Shown piece after piece: positions 35,884 to 44,064 of a stretch of DNA of 64,000 nt. Every line of letters begins with the position of its first letter. The stretch's first letter is position 1. The stretch lies in the NCBI GenBank assembly GCA_943842505.1, contig CALTDI010000015.1:39901-103900 (forward strand), in the 5' to 3' direction. The notes beneath the pieces were generated by a model. The model had not been told where the DNA came from and searched no databases. It saw only the letters and a list, made by a program, of their open reading frames with translations. The translations under genes and the position numbers were made by a program. This stretch comes from an uncultured Pseudomonadales bacterium (lineage in GTDB: Bacteria; Pseudomonadota; Gammaproteobacteria; Pseudomonadales; Pseudohongiellaceae).

Positions 35884-35918
35884 ACAAAGGCTCAGTCTAT
35901 TACAGGCTGAACCTTTGT
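35884..35918 (-). promoter_or_regulatory. Intercistronic hairpin between pstS and pstC
   Basis: ACAAAGG/CCTTTGT with an inner TCAG/CTGA stem and one mismatch, followed on the minus strand by TGTGTTTTAG. It sits in the 118-bp gap after pstS. Such structures often terminate partly or stabilise the 5' mRNA, so that the binding protein is made in excess over the permeases. Confidence 0.6.
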
Positions 35919-35949
35919 CTACTTAAGGGGAGAAACTGTTACCCACTCT

Positions 35950-36939
35950 CTAGTTGCGTTGCAAGTCTAGTTGCAGATTACGCATTGTGTCCTGCACGAC
36001 TCTCACTGGCAAAGGGATATAACCATCTTTGAGCACTACTTCCTGACCTGTCTTCGACAGAATCAGCTTAACAAATTCGCGCTCCAGTGGTGGCAAGGGC
36101 TTGTTTGGCTCCTTATTCACATACACATAGAGGAATCGCGCCAAAGGATAGTTGCCTGTAACCGAATTCTCCGGTGTCGCTTCAAAATATTCGCTGCCCG
36201 CATTCTTGGCTATGGGTACGGCTCTGACACTGGAAGTACGATAGCCAATCCCTGAATAGCCGACGCCATTGATCGATGTGCTCACAGACTGGACCACAGA
36301 CGCTGAGCCAGGCTGCTCATTTACGTTGTTCTTAAAGTCACCATCACACAGCGCCACGTCCTTGAAATAGCCGTAGGTTCCTGAAACGGAGTTGCGTCCA
36401 AACAGCTGAATATCTCGACGCTCCCATGCGCCGCGCATCTCAAGATCCCCCCAGCTATCGATGGCCGCAGAGGCACCGCAACGCTGATTAGAAGAGAATA
36501 TGGCATCGACCTGTGGGATCGTCATGCCGGCAATGGGGTTGTCCTTGTGTACATAAACAGCTAGAGCGTCTATAGCGACTGGAATGGCAGTGGGCTTGTA
36601 GCCGTAACGCGACTCGAAGGCTTCGATCTCATTGTCCTTCATCTCGCGGCTCATAGGGCCAATATTTGATGTTCGCTCAGTGAGCGCCGGTGGGGCTGTA
36701 GATGAGCCTGCCGCTTGAATTTGAATATTCACATTCGGATAGACTCGCTTAAAATCCTCAGCCCACAATGTCATCAGATTTGCGAGGGTATCTGATCCTA
36801 CGCTTGATAGATTGCCAGAAACCCCGCTAGTGCGTTCGTATTCTGGAATTCCCTGTTCCAATTCGGCGCCTGCTACGGAGAAAGAGAGGGCCGCGAGAAA
36901 GGACAGAGTCAGGGTTTTAACGAGTGCATTGATGCGCAT
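35950..36939 (-). CDS. pstS: Phosphate-binding periplasmic protein PstS
   Basis: The 329-aa protein has a signal peptide ending SVAGA, then [33 protein letters not shown] (phosphate-contacting Ser/Thr/Arg residues) and the closing lobe [17 protein letters not shown]. It captures phosphate for PstCAB. It heads the operon with a strong GGAGGTC ribosome site and a Pho box in its promoter. Confidence 0.9.
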   Translation of the reverse strand: MRINALVKTLTLSFLAALSFSVAGAELEQGIPEYERTSGVSGNLSSVGSDTLANLMTLWAEDFKRVYPNVNIQIQAAGSSTAPPALTERTSNIGPMSREMKDNEIEAFESRYGYKPTAIPVAIDALAVYVHKDNPIAGMTIPQVDAIFSSNQRCGASAAIDSWGDLEMRGAWERRDIQLFGRNSVSGTYGYFKDVALCDGDFKNNVNEQPGSASVVQSVSTSINGVGYSGIGYRTSSVRAVPIAKNAGSEYFEATPENSVTGNYPLARFLYVYVNKEPNKPLPPLEREFVKLILSKTGQEVVLKDGYIPLPVRVVQDTMRNLQLDLQRN

Positions 36940-36984
36940 TTGACCTCCAAAAAGACAGATTTAGGCTTTGTTTCATTGGGGTCA

Positions 36985-37018
36985 ACTATATAGGCCTAAT
37001 ATTACAAAATTATGACAG
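36985..37018 (-). promoter_or_regulatory. Pho box and -10 for pstS
   Basis: Minus strand CTGTCATAATTTTGTAAT (37018-37001) matches the two-repeat Pho box: the first repeat is perfect (7/7) and the second is 5/7. TATAGT (36990-36985) lies 10 bp downstream, the expected -10 position for PhoB activation. The rest of the 326-bp pstS-ppk gap holds no other clear signal. Confidence 0.8.
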
Positions 37019-37265
37019 TGAGATTTCGACGGCAATGCCGCGGTTTTTACTTCTGTATGACATGAGTCAAACGAAGCGAACGTGGTAATATGGACGGCCA
37101 GTCGGGGCTTTTAGCACTGTACACTTGGCCATTGAGGCTAAAATAGCGCTGCAAATCAGCCTCTGGAACCGTGTAGAAGATTTGTCATCCACTAGTCACA
37201 AAGCGCCTTCGATAAATTGGGTACACTAGCCGCCCGATTTACAAATTGCGCAGGAAAAGAGCCCT

Positions 37266-39443
37266 ATGTCGGAGCAAGCAGACCGCAAGTCACTGAATTT
37301 GGCCGTGGACAATACTTCCAAGGCACAAACTGGCACCCCCGCGGCGACTGCACAGGCCCGGGAATTAGCAGCTGGCGCCGATATAGACCTGGAAAATTCC
37401 GCCTATTACGAGAATCGCGAGCTTAACTATTTCAAGTTTAACTTGCGCGTGCTTAGCCAGGCCTCAAACCCCAAGCACCCGCTCCTTGAAAGACTCATGT
37501 TTCTGTTAATTTTCAGTTCGAACCTGGATGAGTTCTTTGAAATTAGAATCTCCGGGCTCAAGAAGCAATTAGACTTTGGCCGACAGCGACCCGGACCCGA
37601 CGGTTTGTATCCAGAGCAAGTACTAAAAGAAATTCATCTCCAGGTGAGCGCAGCGCTGACCGAGCAATATCGAATCCTAAATGGAGACCTACTACCTAGC
37701 CTGGCTTCGGAGAACATCCACTTCATGCCCCGTCACGAATGGAACGAAGAACTCAAGGCTTGGGCTCGTGACTATTTTGATAGCGAAATTCAGCCGGTCG
37801 TAAGCCCGTTAGGACTAGACCCAGCCCACCCTTTCCCACGACTGGTAAACAAGAGTCTAAACTTCATCCTCTCTCTCGATGGAAAAGACGCATTCGGCCG
37901 CGAAAGCGGCCTTGCTATCGTGCCAGCGCCTCGCTCTCTTCCACGGCTTATCAAGGTACCGTCAGAAATCGCTCCCGAGGGGGATAATTTCATCTTCCTC
38001 TCCTCGATTATTCACGCCCATGTTGATGAATTGTTTCCTGGCATGACTGTCACGGAGTGCCACCAGTTTAGGGTGACTCGAAACTCTGATCTGGAAATGT
38101 CGAATGTTGAAGTCGAGGACTATGCAATGGCATTGCAGGGGCAGCTGCATAGCCGCCGTTTTGGTGCCGCGACAAAACTGGAGGTCAGCATAGGCTGCCC
38201 CGAAGAGCTGACGGATTTCCTTCTGGAACGATTCAATCTTACCACCGACGAGCTATTTCAGTTGGATGGTCCAGTGAATTTACAGCGCCTAATGGCACTG
38301 TATGGAATGATCGACCGTTCTGATCTACGCTACCCCCAGTTCTCCCCGGGCACGCCGCGCCTGCTCGAAGAAGACAGCTATATATTTGCCGCCGTCGACA
38401 AAGAAGATCAATTACTACTCCATCCTTTTCAGTCATTCATACCCATTATCGACTGGGTGCGCCAGGCAGCAAAAGATCCAACTGTGCTGTCGATCAAGCA
38501 GACGCTTTATCGAACCAACGAATCCTCAGAGCTCGTTGAGGCGCTCGCCGAGGCCGCACGAAATGGCAAAGAGGTTACCGTCGTAATCGAACTACGCGCA
38601 CGCTTCGATGAAGAGGAAAATATCAATTTCGCGAGCATCTTGCAGGAAGCTGGAGCAGTAGTGGTATACGGCGTTATGGGTTACAAGACCCACGCGAAGA
38701 TGCTGCTGTTTGTGCGTCGAATTGGCAATAGCCTGAAGCGCTATGCTCATTTGGGCACGGGCAATTATCATCGTAAGAACTCCCTACTCTATACAGACTA
38801 CAGCCTGCTCACATCCGATGAAATTGTCTGCGCAGACGTGCACAAGGTGTTTCAGCAGATCACCGGTATGGGCAAGAAGATTCATCCGAATCTACTTATT
38901 CACGCGCCTTTCAACCTGCGTAAATCTCTGCTGAAGATGATCAACGCTGAAAGAGATGCAGCGCTGGCGGGAAAAAAAGCACGCATCGTAGCCAAGATGA
39001 ACGCCATAACTGATCCGGATATTATTAAAGCGCTCTATGGCGCCTCGATGGCTGGCGTGAAGATCGATCTTATTATTCGTGGCATCTGCTGCCTGCGCCC
39101 CGGCATGGCTGGCGTTAGTGAAAATATACGAGTCATATCTGTGATCGGTCGCTTCCTGGAACATTCACGGGTGTATTATTTCCAAAACTCAGATCCGCAA
39201 GTCTATTGCTCCAGCGCCGATTGGATGGAACGCAATCTCAACAACAGAATTGAAGTCTGCTTCCCCATCTTAAAGAAGAAGCACATCAGTCGCGTCAAAG
39301 CGGAGCTAGAGATGTACTTAAATGACCGCGGTCAAAGCTGGGAATTAAATTCCACAGGTGAGTATCTCTCACTTGAAAGCACATCGCCCTCGGACGAATC
39401 ACTGGAAGATGTGCAAATGCTATTGCTTAAACAATGGTCTTGA
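37266..39443 (+). CDS. ppk: Polyphosphate kinase Ppk1
   Basis: The 725-aa protein is a Ppk1, which polymerises the gamma-phosphate of ATP into polyphosphate. Expected features: the N-terminal domain NRELNYFKFNLRVL with FLLIFSSNLDEFFEIR, the head domain and two phospholipase-D-like domains with GYKTHAKMLLF, containing the autophosphorylated His, and SADWMERNLNNRIEV. An extra 40 residues precede the usual start. AGGAAAAGAG precedes ATG. It is divergent from pstS and convergent with ppx, a coherent phosphate-storage unit. Confidence 0.9.
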   Translation: MSEQADRKSLNLAVDNTSKAQTGTPAATAQARELAAGADIDLENSAYYENRELNYFKFNLRVLSQASNPKHPLLERLMFLLIFSSNLDEFFEIRISGLKKQLDFGRQRPGPDGLYPEQVLKEIHLQVSAALTEQYRILNGDLLPSLASENIHFMPRHEWNEELKAWARDYFDSEIQPVVSPLGLDPAHPFPRLVNKSLNFILSLDGKDAFGRESGLAIVPAPRSLPRLIKVPSEIAPEGDNFIFLSSIIHAHVDELFPGMTVTECHQFRVTRNSDLEMSNVEVEDYAMALQGQLHSRRFGAATKLEVSIGCPEELTDFLLERFNLTTDELFQLDGPVNLQRLMALYGMIDRSDLRYPQFSPGTPRLLEEDSYIFAAVDKEDQLLLHPFQSFIPIIDWVRQAAKDPTVLSIKQTLYRTNESSELVEALAEAARNGKEVTVVIELRARFDEEENINFASILQEAGAVVVYGVMGYKTHAKMLLFVRRIGNSLKRYAHLGTGNYHRKNSLLYTDYSLLTSDEIVCADVHKVFQQITGMGKKIHPNLLIHAPFNLRKSLLKMINAERDAALAGKKARIVAKMNAITDPDIIKALYGASMAGVKIDLIIRGICCLRPGMAGVSENIRVISVIGRFLEHSRVYYFQNSDPQVYCSSADWMERNLNNRIEVCFPILKKKHISRVKAELEMYLNDRGQSWELNSTGEYLSLESTSPSDESLEDVQMLLLKQWS

Positions 39444-39533
39444 GACACGACTCGCAAGAAACCCTTACAATTATCACAAGGCGTCACCGAGAAGAAGTTA
39501 CAGAAGGACTTATTTTACTATCGAAACCAAAGG

Positions 39534-40496
39534 CTAGTTATCGGTCAGGCTAACATCGGGTAGCTCGCTATTTTGCATGACCGCCAAGGTCTTCTTATTC
39601 TTTACCATAAAATCCAGCATGCCCTCACGCAATGCTGTCGCACTGAAGTTTATACAGTCCACCGAATAGGCTTGCATAAGGCCTACCAGCACGGCCCAAC
39701 CTGGCAACAATAGATCGCGTCGACGTTCTTTCAGCCCGCCCAGTTCCCCACCTTCCGAGATGGCCTTAATGATTTTCGATTTCAATGCTATGAGTGCATC
39801 AAGCTCGATTTTGCCCTTGCTATAGCCATGTGACTGGCAGATAGCCGCTAGCATCTTTACCGTACCCGAGGAGGCATAAGCCTCCTGCCAGCCTGCCTTT
39901 CTTACTCCAGGGCCAATGCCCGCGAAGACTGCAAGCGCCGCCTCGGCCGCCTCGTTCAATTGCGTCTCGAGCAAGGCGGTGTCTGCACTGTGTTGTGGAA
40001 AGAATTTATCGCGACACGCCACACTTCCTATAGCCATGCTTTCAGTAAGAAGCCGACTATGGCGATGACCAATAACAACCTCCGTACTGCCGCCTCCTAT
40101 ATCGATCACGAGACGATGCTGGTCAGACTCTGGCAAGGAGGTGATTACCCCCGCATAGATTAGCACCGCCTCCTGCACGCCACTGATTGTTGAAATCTCA
40201 ATGCCTATTTCGCTAGCGAGCTGGATAAAATCTATGGAGTTGTCGGTAACGCGAAAGGTGTTTGTACCCAGTGCCCAATATTGCTCGAGCGGATACTGAT
40301 CCATCAATGTTTTAAAGTGTTTTAGACAGTCTAGGCCTCTCTTAAAAGCCCCCGGTGAGATACTGCCGGTCTTACGCACGTCTTCACCGAGCTGAACAGA
40401 GTCACTGCAACGCTCAACGATTTCAATTCGACCTTCAACCCACTCCCCGATCAGGATATGAAAGCTGTTGGATCCCAGATCGATACATGCATACAT
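39534..40496 (-). CDS. Ppx/GppA-family phosphatase, short form
   Basis: ATG 40496 starts YACIDLGSNSFHILIGEW, the standard start of exopolyphosphatase/GppA. The track's TTG at 40538 adds 14 residues with no ribosome site and is rejected. The 320-aa length corresponds to the ASKHA catalytic part (LVIDIGGGSTEVVIG, AIGSVACRDKF, SGTVKMLAAI), without the C-terminal HD-like domain of classical 500-aa Ppx. It faces ppk tail to tail and probably degrades polyphosphate or pppGpp. Confidence 0.8.
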   Translation of the reverse strand: MYACIDLGSNSFHILIGEWVEGRIEIVERCSDSVQLGEDVRKTGSISPGAFKRGLDCLKHFKTLMDQYPLEQYWALGTNTFRVTDNSIDFIQLASEIGIEISTISGVQEAVLIYAGVITSLPESDQHRLVIDIGGGSTEVVIGHRHSRLLTESMAIGSVACRDKFFPQHSADTALLETQLNEAAEAALAVFAGIGPGVRKAGWQEAYASSGTVKMLAAICQSHGYSKGKIELDALIALKSKIIKAISEGGELGGLKERRRDLLLPGWAVLVGLMQAYSVDCINFSATALREGMLDFMVKNKKTLAVMQNSELPDVSLTDN

Positions 40497-40682
40497 AGGA
40501 AGAGGATGACTAGTAGAGAGTAAATAGGCGCCTGACAATCGCTGAAAGAGGCTGTTCTGCTTGCAATCAGGCCTAAGTAGGCATGGAATAAAACAGAGGA
40601 GACTCGATCAGATATTTCTCATGCTCTTACACTATATCGTCAGATCGACGTGGAGTCTGAATCTTAGACCCTCGCCATAGCG

Positions 40683-41147
40683 CTAGATCATCGATTGCTG
40701 ATAGTTTTCCAGGCCTACCTTTTCTATCAAGGTCAGTTGCGCTTCCAGCCAGTCGATATGTTCTTCTTCGCTGCTTAGGATCTCACTCAGCAGATCACGG
40801 CTTACGAAATCGCTGACAGACTCACAGTAGGCAATACCCTCTTTCAGGTCGGGGCAGGCAATGAATTCTAGCTTGAGGTCACACTCCAGCATTTCCTGAG
40901 TGTTTTCGCCGATCAACAATTTTCCAAGATTCTGGACATTCGGCAGTCCCTCGAGGAAAAGAATTCGCTGTATAAGCTGATCCGCATGCTTCATCTCATC
41001 TATTGATTCTTCGTGCTCTTTGGCAGCCAGCTTTTCCAGCCCCCAGTCTTGATACATACGAGAGTGGAGAAAGTACTGATTAATGGCGATGAGTTCGTTG
41101 GCAAGCGCCTTGTTTAGATGCTTGATTACGGTAGCGTCCGACTTCAT
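40683..41147 (-). CDS. bfr: Bacterioferritin
   Basis: The 154-aa Bfr subunit has ferroxidase ligands in the four-helix bundle ([35 protein letters not shown] with Met52, the haem ligand, [14 protein letters not shown]). It forms a haem-containing 24-mer that stores iron, and is released from Fe(III) by Bfd. Length matches the family. It is single and lies next to bfd, with which it functions. Confidence 0.9.
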   Translation of the reverse strand: MKSDATVIKHLNKALANELIAINQYFLHSRMYQDWGLEKLAAKEHEESIDEMKHADQLIQRILFLEGLPNVQNLGKLLIGENTQEMLECDLKLEFIACPDLKEGIAYCESVSDFVSRDLLSEILSSEEEHIDWLEAQLTLIEKVGLENYQQSMI

Positions 41148-41347
41148 TTAGTGGGTCCTTGTGACAAGTTATAGTTCGCACAAGCTTCGCTTCTCATGAC
41201 TGAAATGTCAAGAAATTAGGGTGTAAGTCATTGATATAGATAGCATAACTAAATGAGAAGCAATCCCATTACTATTCAGCTGCCTACAGGCTACAACAAG
41301 GCGTTTGGAGGAGATACCGCTGCAGAGAAGAAAACGGCTTAATGGCG

Positions 41348-41367
41348 AAAACGGGCTGGCTAGCCCG
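41348..41367 (-). terminator. Terminator overlapping the bfd stop codon
   Basis: CGGGCT-AGCC-AGCCCG, followed on the minus strand by TTTT. The TAG stop of bfd (41360-41362) lies inside the hairpin. The stem is short, so it may be weak. Confidence 0.5.
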
Positions 41368-41548
41368 CGTTTGTATAGGAGGCTGTCTTGTGGAATTCCT
41401 TAACAATTGTCTGAGCGAGTTTGCCACACTTACCGCACTCGCTCGCCACACCGAGCTTCGAACGCAGATCAGTCATATTGCTCGCACCACCACGGCACAA
41501 ATCACGAATCTGATTGTCGGTAATTTGTCGGCAAATGCATACGTACAT
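41360..41548 (-). CDS. bfd: Bacterioferritin-associated ferredoxin Bfd
   Basis: The 62-aa protein has the [2Fe-2S] pattern of Bfd: CIC near residue 4, then CGKC, with CRGGA between. It passes electrons to bacterioferritin to release stored iron. GAGGAAAC precedes the ATG. It is divergent from feoAB with a Fur-type box and a TTGACA promoter between, so it should be induced when iron is low, like feoAB. Confidence 0.9.
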   Translation of the reverse strand: MYVCICRQITDNQIRDLCRGGASNMTDLRSKLGVASECGKCGKLAQTIVKEFHKTASYTNAG

Positions 41549-41580
41549 GGTGTTTCCTCAGTGTGGCAAATACTTTAAAT

Positions 41581-41599
41581 GATAATGAGAATGATTGTC
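41581..41599. promoter_or_regulatory. Fur box shared by bfd and feoAB
   Basis: GATAATGAGAATGATTGTC matches the 19-bp Fur consensus at 16 of 19 positions. It overlaps a minus-strand promoter for bfd (TTGACA, 18-bp spacer, TAAAGT). In the other direction it lies 89 bp before the feoA start. One site could repress both arms when iron is plentiful. Confidence 0.85.
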
Positions 41600-41687
41600 A
41601 ACAACATTTAAATCTGTTAATTTAGAACCCTACAAACCCTCCACGCTAACAAGCTAAGTTATTGTTTTAAAAGGCCAGAATACAGCC

Positions 41688-41924
41688 ATGTCGCGAACGA
41701 CCCTATCATCAGCGAAGAGCGGCGACCGCTGCGTCGTGTTGGAAATAGCCTCGGATCCTCCTGAGATGAAGAGCAGACTCTACGCGCTGGGCATTATTCC
41801 TGGCTCGGCAATAGAATTGCTGCGATTCGCCCCCTTGGGCGACCCGATGCAAGTAAAGGTAGGTGGAAGCTTTGTCAGCATTCGCAAATCCGAAGCCAAA
41901 ATCATTACCGTGGATATCCAATAG
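41688..41924 (+). CDS. feoA: FeoA
   Basis: The 78-aa protein has an SH3-like fold with GDRCVVLEIASD, SRLYALGIIPGSAIELLRFAPLGDPMQVKV. FeoA assists FeoB in ferrous iron import. It ends 3 bp before feoB, so it is co-translated. The reported antisense ORF in the same region is a shadow. Confidence 0.85.
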   Translation: MSRTTLSSAKSGDRCVVLEIASDPPEMKSRLYALGIIPGSAIELLRFAPLGDPMQVKVGGSFVSIRKSEAKIITVDIQ

Positions 41925-41927
41925 GCC

Positions 41928-44051
41928 ATGCAAAAAATAGCATTGATCGGCAACCCCAATTGCGGGAAGACCACATTATTTAATCTACTTACCGGCGCGA
42001 ATCAGAAAGTCGGTAACTGGCCGGGCGTTACTGTAGAGAAAAAGTTCGGTTATTTCGAACTCGAGAACCAGTCAATCGAGCTGGTCGACCTACCCGGCAT
42101 CTATTCTCTTGAACAAGGCTATAGTGGTATCGATGAAAAAATTGCTCAGGACTTCCTAGAGCAGAGCGACATTAGCCTAATCATCAATATCGTTGACGCT
42201 ACCAACCTGGAACGAAGCCTCGTATTGACTCAGCAACTGATGGAGCGCGGGGTCCCCATGTTGCTTGTTATAAACATGCTCGATGTTGCCAGGCAACAGG
42301 GCATTACGGTTAGCACCGACAAGCTGGCCCAGAAGCTACAACTGCCTATCATAGAAATGATCGCCTCGCAGAAGCATGGCATCGATGAACTTCGTAACAG
42401 CTTAATCTCGACATTTGGCACTGTTCCACCAGCTAGAGAGAACAAGCCAGCCCCTGGTGAAAGCGCAGCCTCTGAAGAGAAACTCCTAAAACGCTATCAC
42501 CAATCGCGGCAGCTCATTAACGGCGTGGTTGAAGTCTCCCCTACTCACCACAGCCTGTCGGAAAGAATCGACTCCGTGCTTATAAACCGTTGGCTTGGCA
42601 TACCCTTCTTCCTGTTTATGATTTACCTGATGTTTACCATCGCGGTAAACCTTGGCGCTGTCTTCATCGATTTCTTCGACATCCTTTTTGCTGCGGTGCT
42701 GGTGGATGGCGTCAGCTGGCTGCTGCGTGAAATATCTGCCCCCGAGGTTCTGGTAACACTGCTAGCTCAGGGCGTAGGTGGCGGCGTAACACTGGTCGCT
42801 ACCTTTATTCCGGTAATCGGTTTTCTCTACCTGTGCCTATCTGTATTGGAAGACTCTGGCTATATGTCACGCGCCGCCTTTGTTATCGATCGAGCGATGA
42901 GCGGAATTGGCCTGCCCGGGAATGCCTTCGTACCTTTGATTGTTGGCTTCGGCTGCAATGTGCCTGCGGTAATGGCTGCCAGGAGCCTGGGGAGAGACAG
43001 CGATCGGCTAATGACGATAGCCATGGCCCCCTTTATGAGTTGCGGCGCAAGACTAACTGTCTATGCGTTATTCGCTGCCGCATTTTTTCAGCAGAATGGG
43101 CAGAACATAGTCTTCGCTCTGTACTTACTCGGTATCGCCTTAGCGGTATTTACCGGTTGGATATTTCGTAAACAGCTATTTACCGATGAGGTTACGCCGT
43201 CGTTTCAAGAAATGCCTGCCTACCATGTTCCTATCGCCAGGAATATTTTGCTTACCACCTGGTTTCGTCTTAAGTCCTTCATCTTTAGAGCGGGCAAGAC
43301 CATCGTCGTTGTTGTAATAGCACTAAGCTTCCTCAACTCTATAAGCACGGACTTTAGTTTCGGAAACGAAGACTCTGAAGATTCGGTGCTAAGCGTTATT
43401 GGCCGGTCGATCACTCCAGCTTTCGCGCCTCTAGGCATAGAAGAAGACAATTGGCCGGCAACGGTCGGTCTCTTCACAGGCATGTTCGCCAAAGAAGCTA
43501 TTGTGGGAACCCTAGATGCACTCTACAGCGAATCCAACGCAGACGAGGATGACGGTTCCCCACCAGACCTCATCGCGGCCGCCGGCGATGCATTCGCTTC
43601 CATAGGTTCAGAGCTTCTGGCTCTGAGCTCTACCCTCACTGATCCACTGGGCATATCCATCGGTGATATCAGCGATCTTGATGCTGTTGCCGACGACCAG
43701 GAAATCGAGACCACGACGCTTAGCAATATGGCAGCTTTGTTTTCTGGCCCCTTCGCCGCCTTCTGCTATCTGGTATTCATACTACTCTACGCCCCATGTG
43801 TAGCCGTGCTAGGCGCAATCAACAAAGAAGCAGGGTGGCATTGGACACTCCTGGTCTTCGGTTGGAGCACTGGACTCGCCTATATAACCGCCACCGTCAT
43901 CTATCAGATTGGCACTTTCTTCCTAAACCCCCTATTCTCCTCCCTGTGGATAATAGGCATGCTTACTATATTGATTGTCTTCATTCTCAACCTGAAGAGA
44001 CTCACCAGTAAAATGGTGCCAAAGAACCTCATTCCAGCCGTTCAATTGTAG
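41928..44051 (+). CDS. feoB: Ferrous iron transporter FeoB
   Basis: The 707-aa protein begins with a cytoplasmic GTPase domain: GNPNCGKTTLFN (G1), then NWPGVTVEKK (switch I region), DLPG (G3) and NMLD (G4), followed by helical domain and about nine membrane helices with the Gate motifs (GFGCNVPAVMAAR, LLYAPCVAVLGAINKEAGW), the Cys/Pro/Leu-rich parts typical of FeoB. It imports Fe2+. It is somewhat shorter than E. coli FeoB (773 aa), mainly at the C-terminus. It is followed after 13 bp by a glycosyltransferase. Confidence 0.9.
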   Translation: MQKIALIGNPNCGKTTLFNLLTGANQKVGNWPGVTVEKKFGYFELENQSIELVDLPGIYSLEQGYSGIDEKIAQDFLEQSDISLIINIVDATNLERSLVLTQQLMERGVPMLLVINMLDVARQQGITVSTDKLAQKLQLPIIEMIASQKHGIDELRNSLISTFGTVPPARENKPAPGESAASEEKLLKRYHQSRQLINGVVEVSPTHHSLSERIDSVLINRWLGIPFFLFMIYLMFTIAVNLGAVFIDFFDILFAAVLVDGVSWLLREISAPEVLVTLLAQGVGGGVTLVATFIPVIGFLYLCLSVLEDSGYMSRAAFVIDRAMSGIGLPGNAFVPLIVGFGCNVPAVMAARSLGRDSDRLMTIAMAPFMSCGARLTVYALFAAAFFQQNGQNIVFALYLLGIALAVFTGWIFRKQLFTDEVTPSFQEMPAYHVPIARNILLTTWFRLKSFIFRAGKTIVVVVIALSFLNSISTDFSFGNEDSEDSVLSVIGRSITPAFAPLGIEEDNWPATVGLFTGMFAKEAIVGTLDALYSESNADEDDGSPPDLIAAAGDAFASIGSELLALSSTLTDPLGISIGDISDLDAVADDQEIETTTLSNMAALFSGPFAAFCYLVFILLYAPCVAVLGAINKEAGWHWTLLVFGWSTGLAYITATVIYQIGTFFLNPLFSSLWIIGMLTILIVFILNLKRLTSKMVPKNLIPAVQL

Positions 44052-44064
44052 CGGGAGAGAAATC

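Noticed and set aside
37021-37080. Second Pho box upstream of ppk
   Set aside because: CTGTATGACATGAGTCA lacks the second repeat and is badly spaced.
39534-40538. Longer TTG start for the Ppx-like gene
   Set aside because: The family begins at the ATG, followed by YACIDLGSNSFH.
41342-41578. 78-aa plus-strand ORF over bfd
   Set aside because: It is antisense to the whole bfd gene, has no ribosome site and starts outside a Fur-controlled region.
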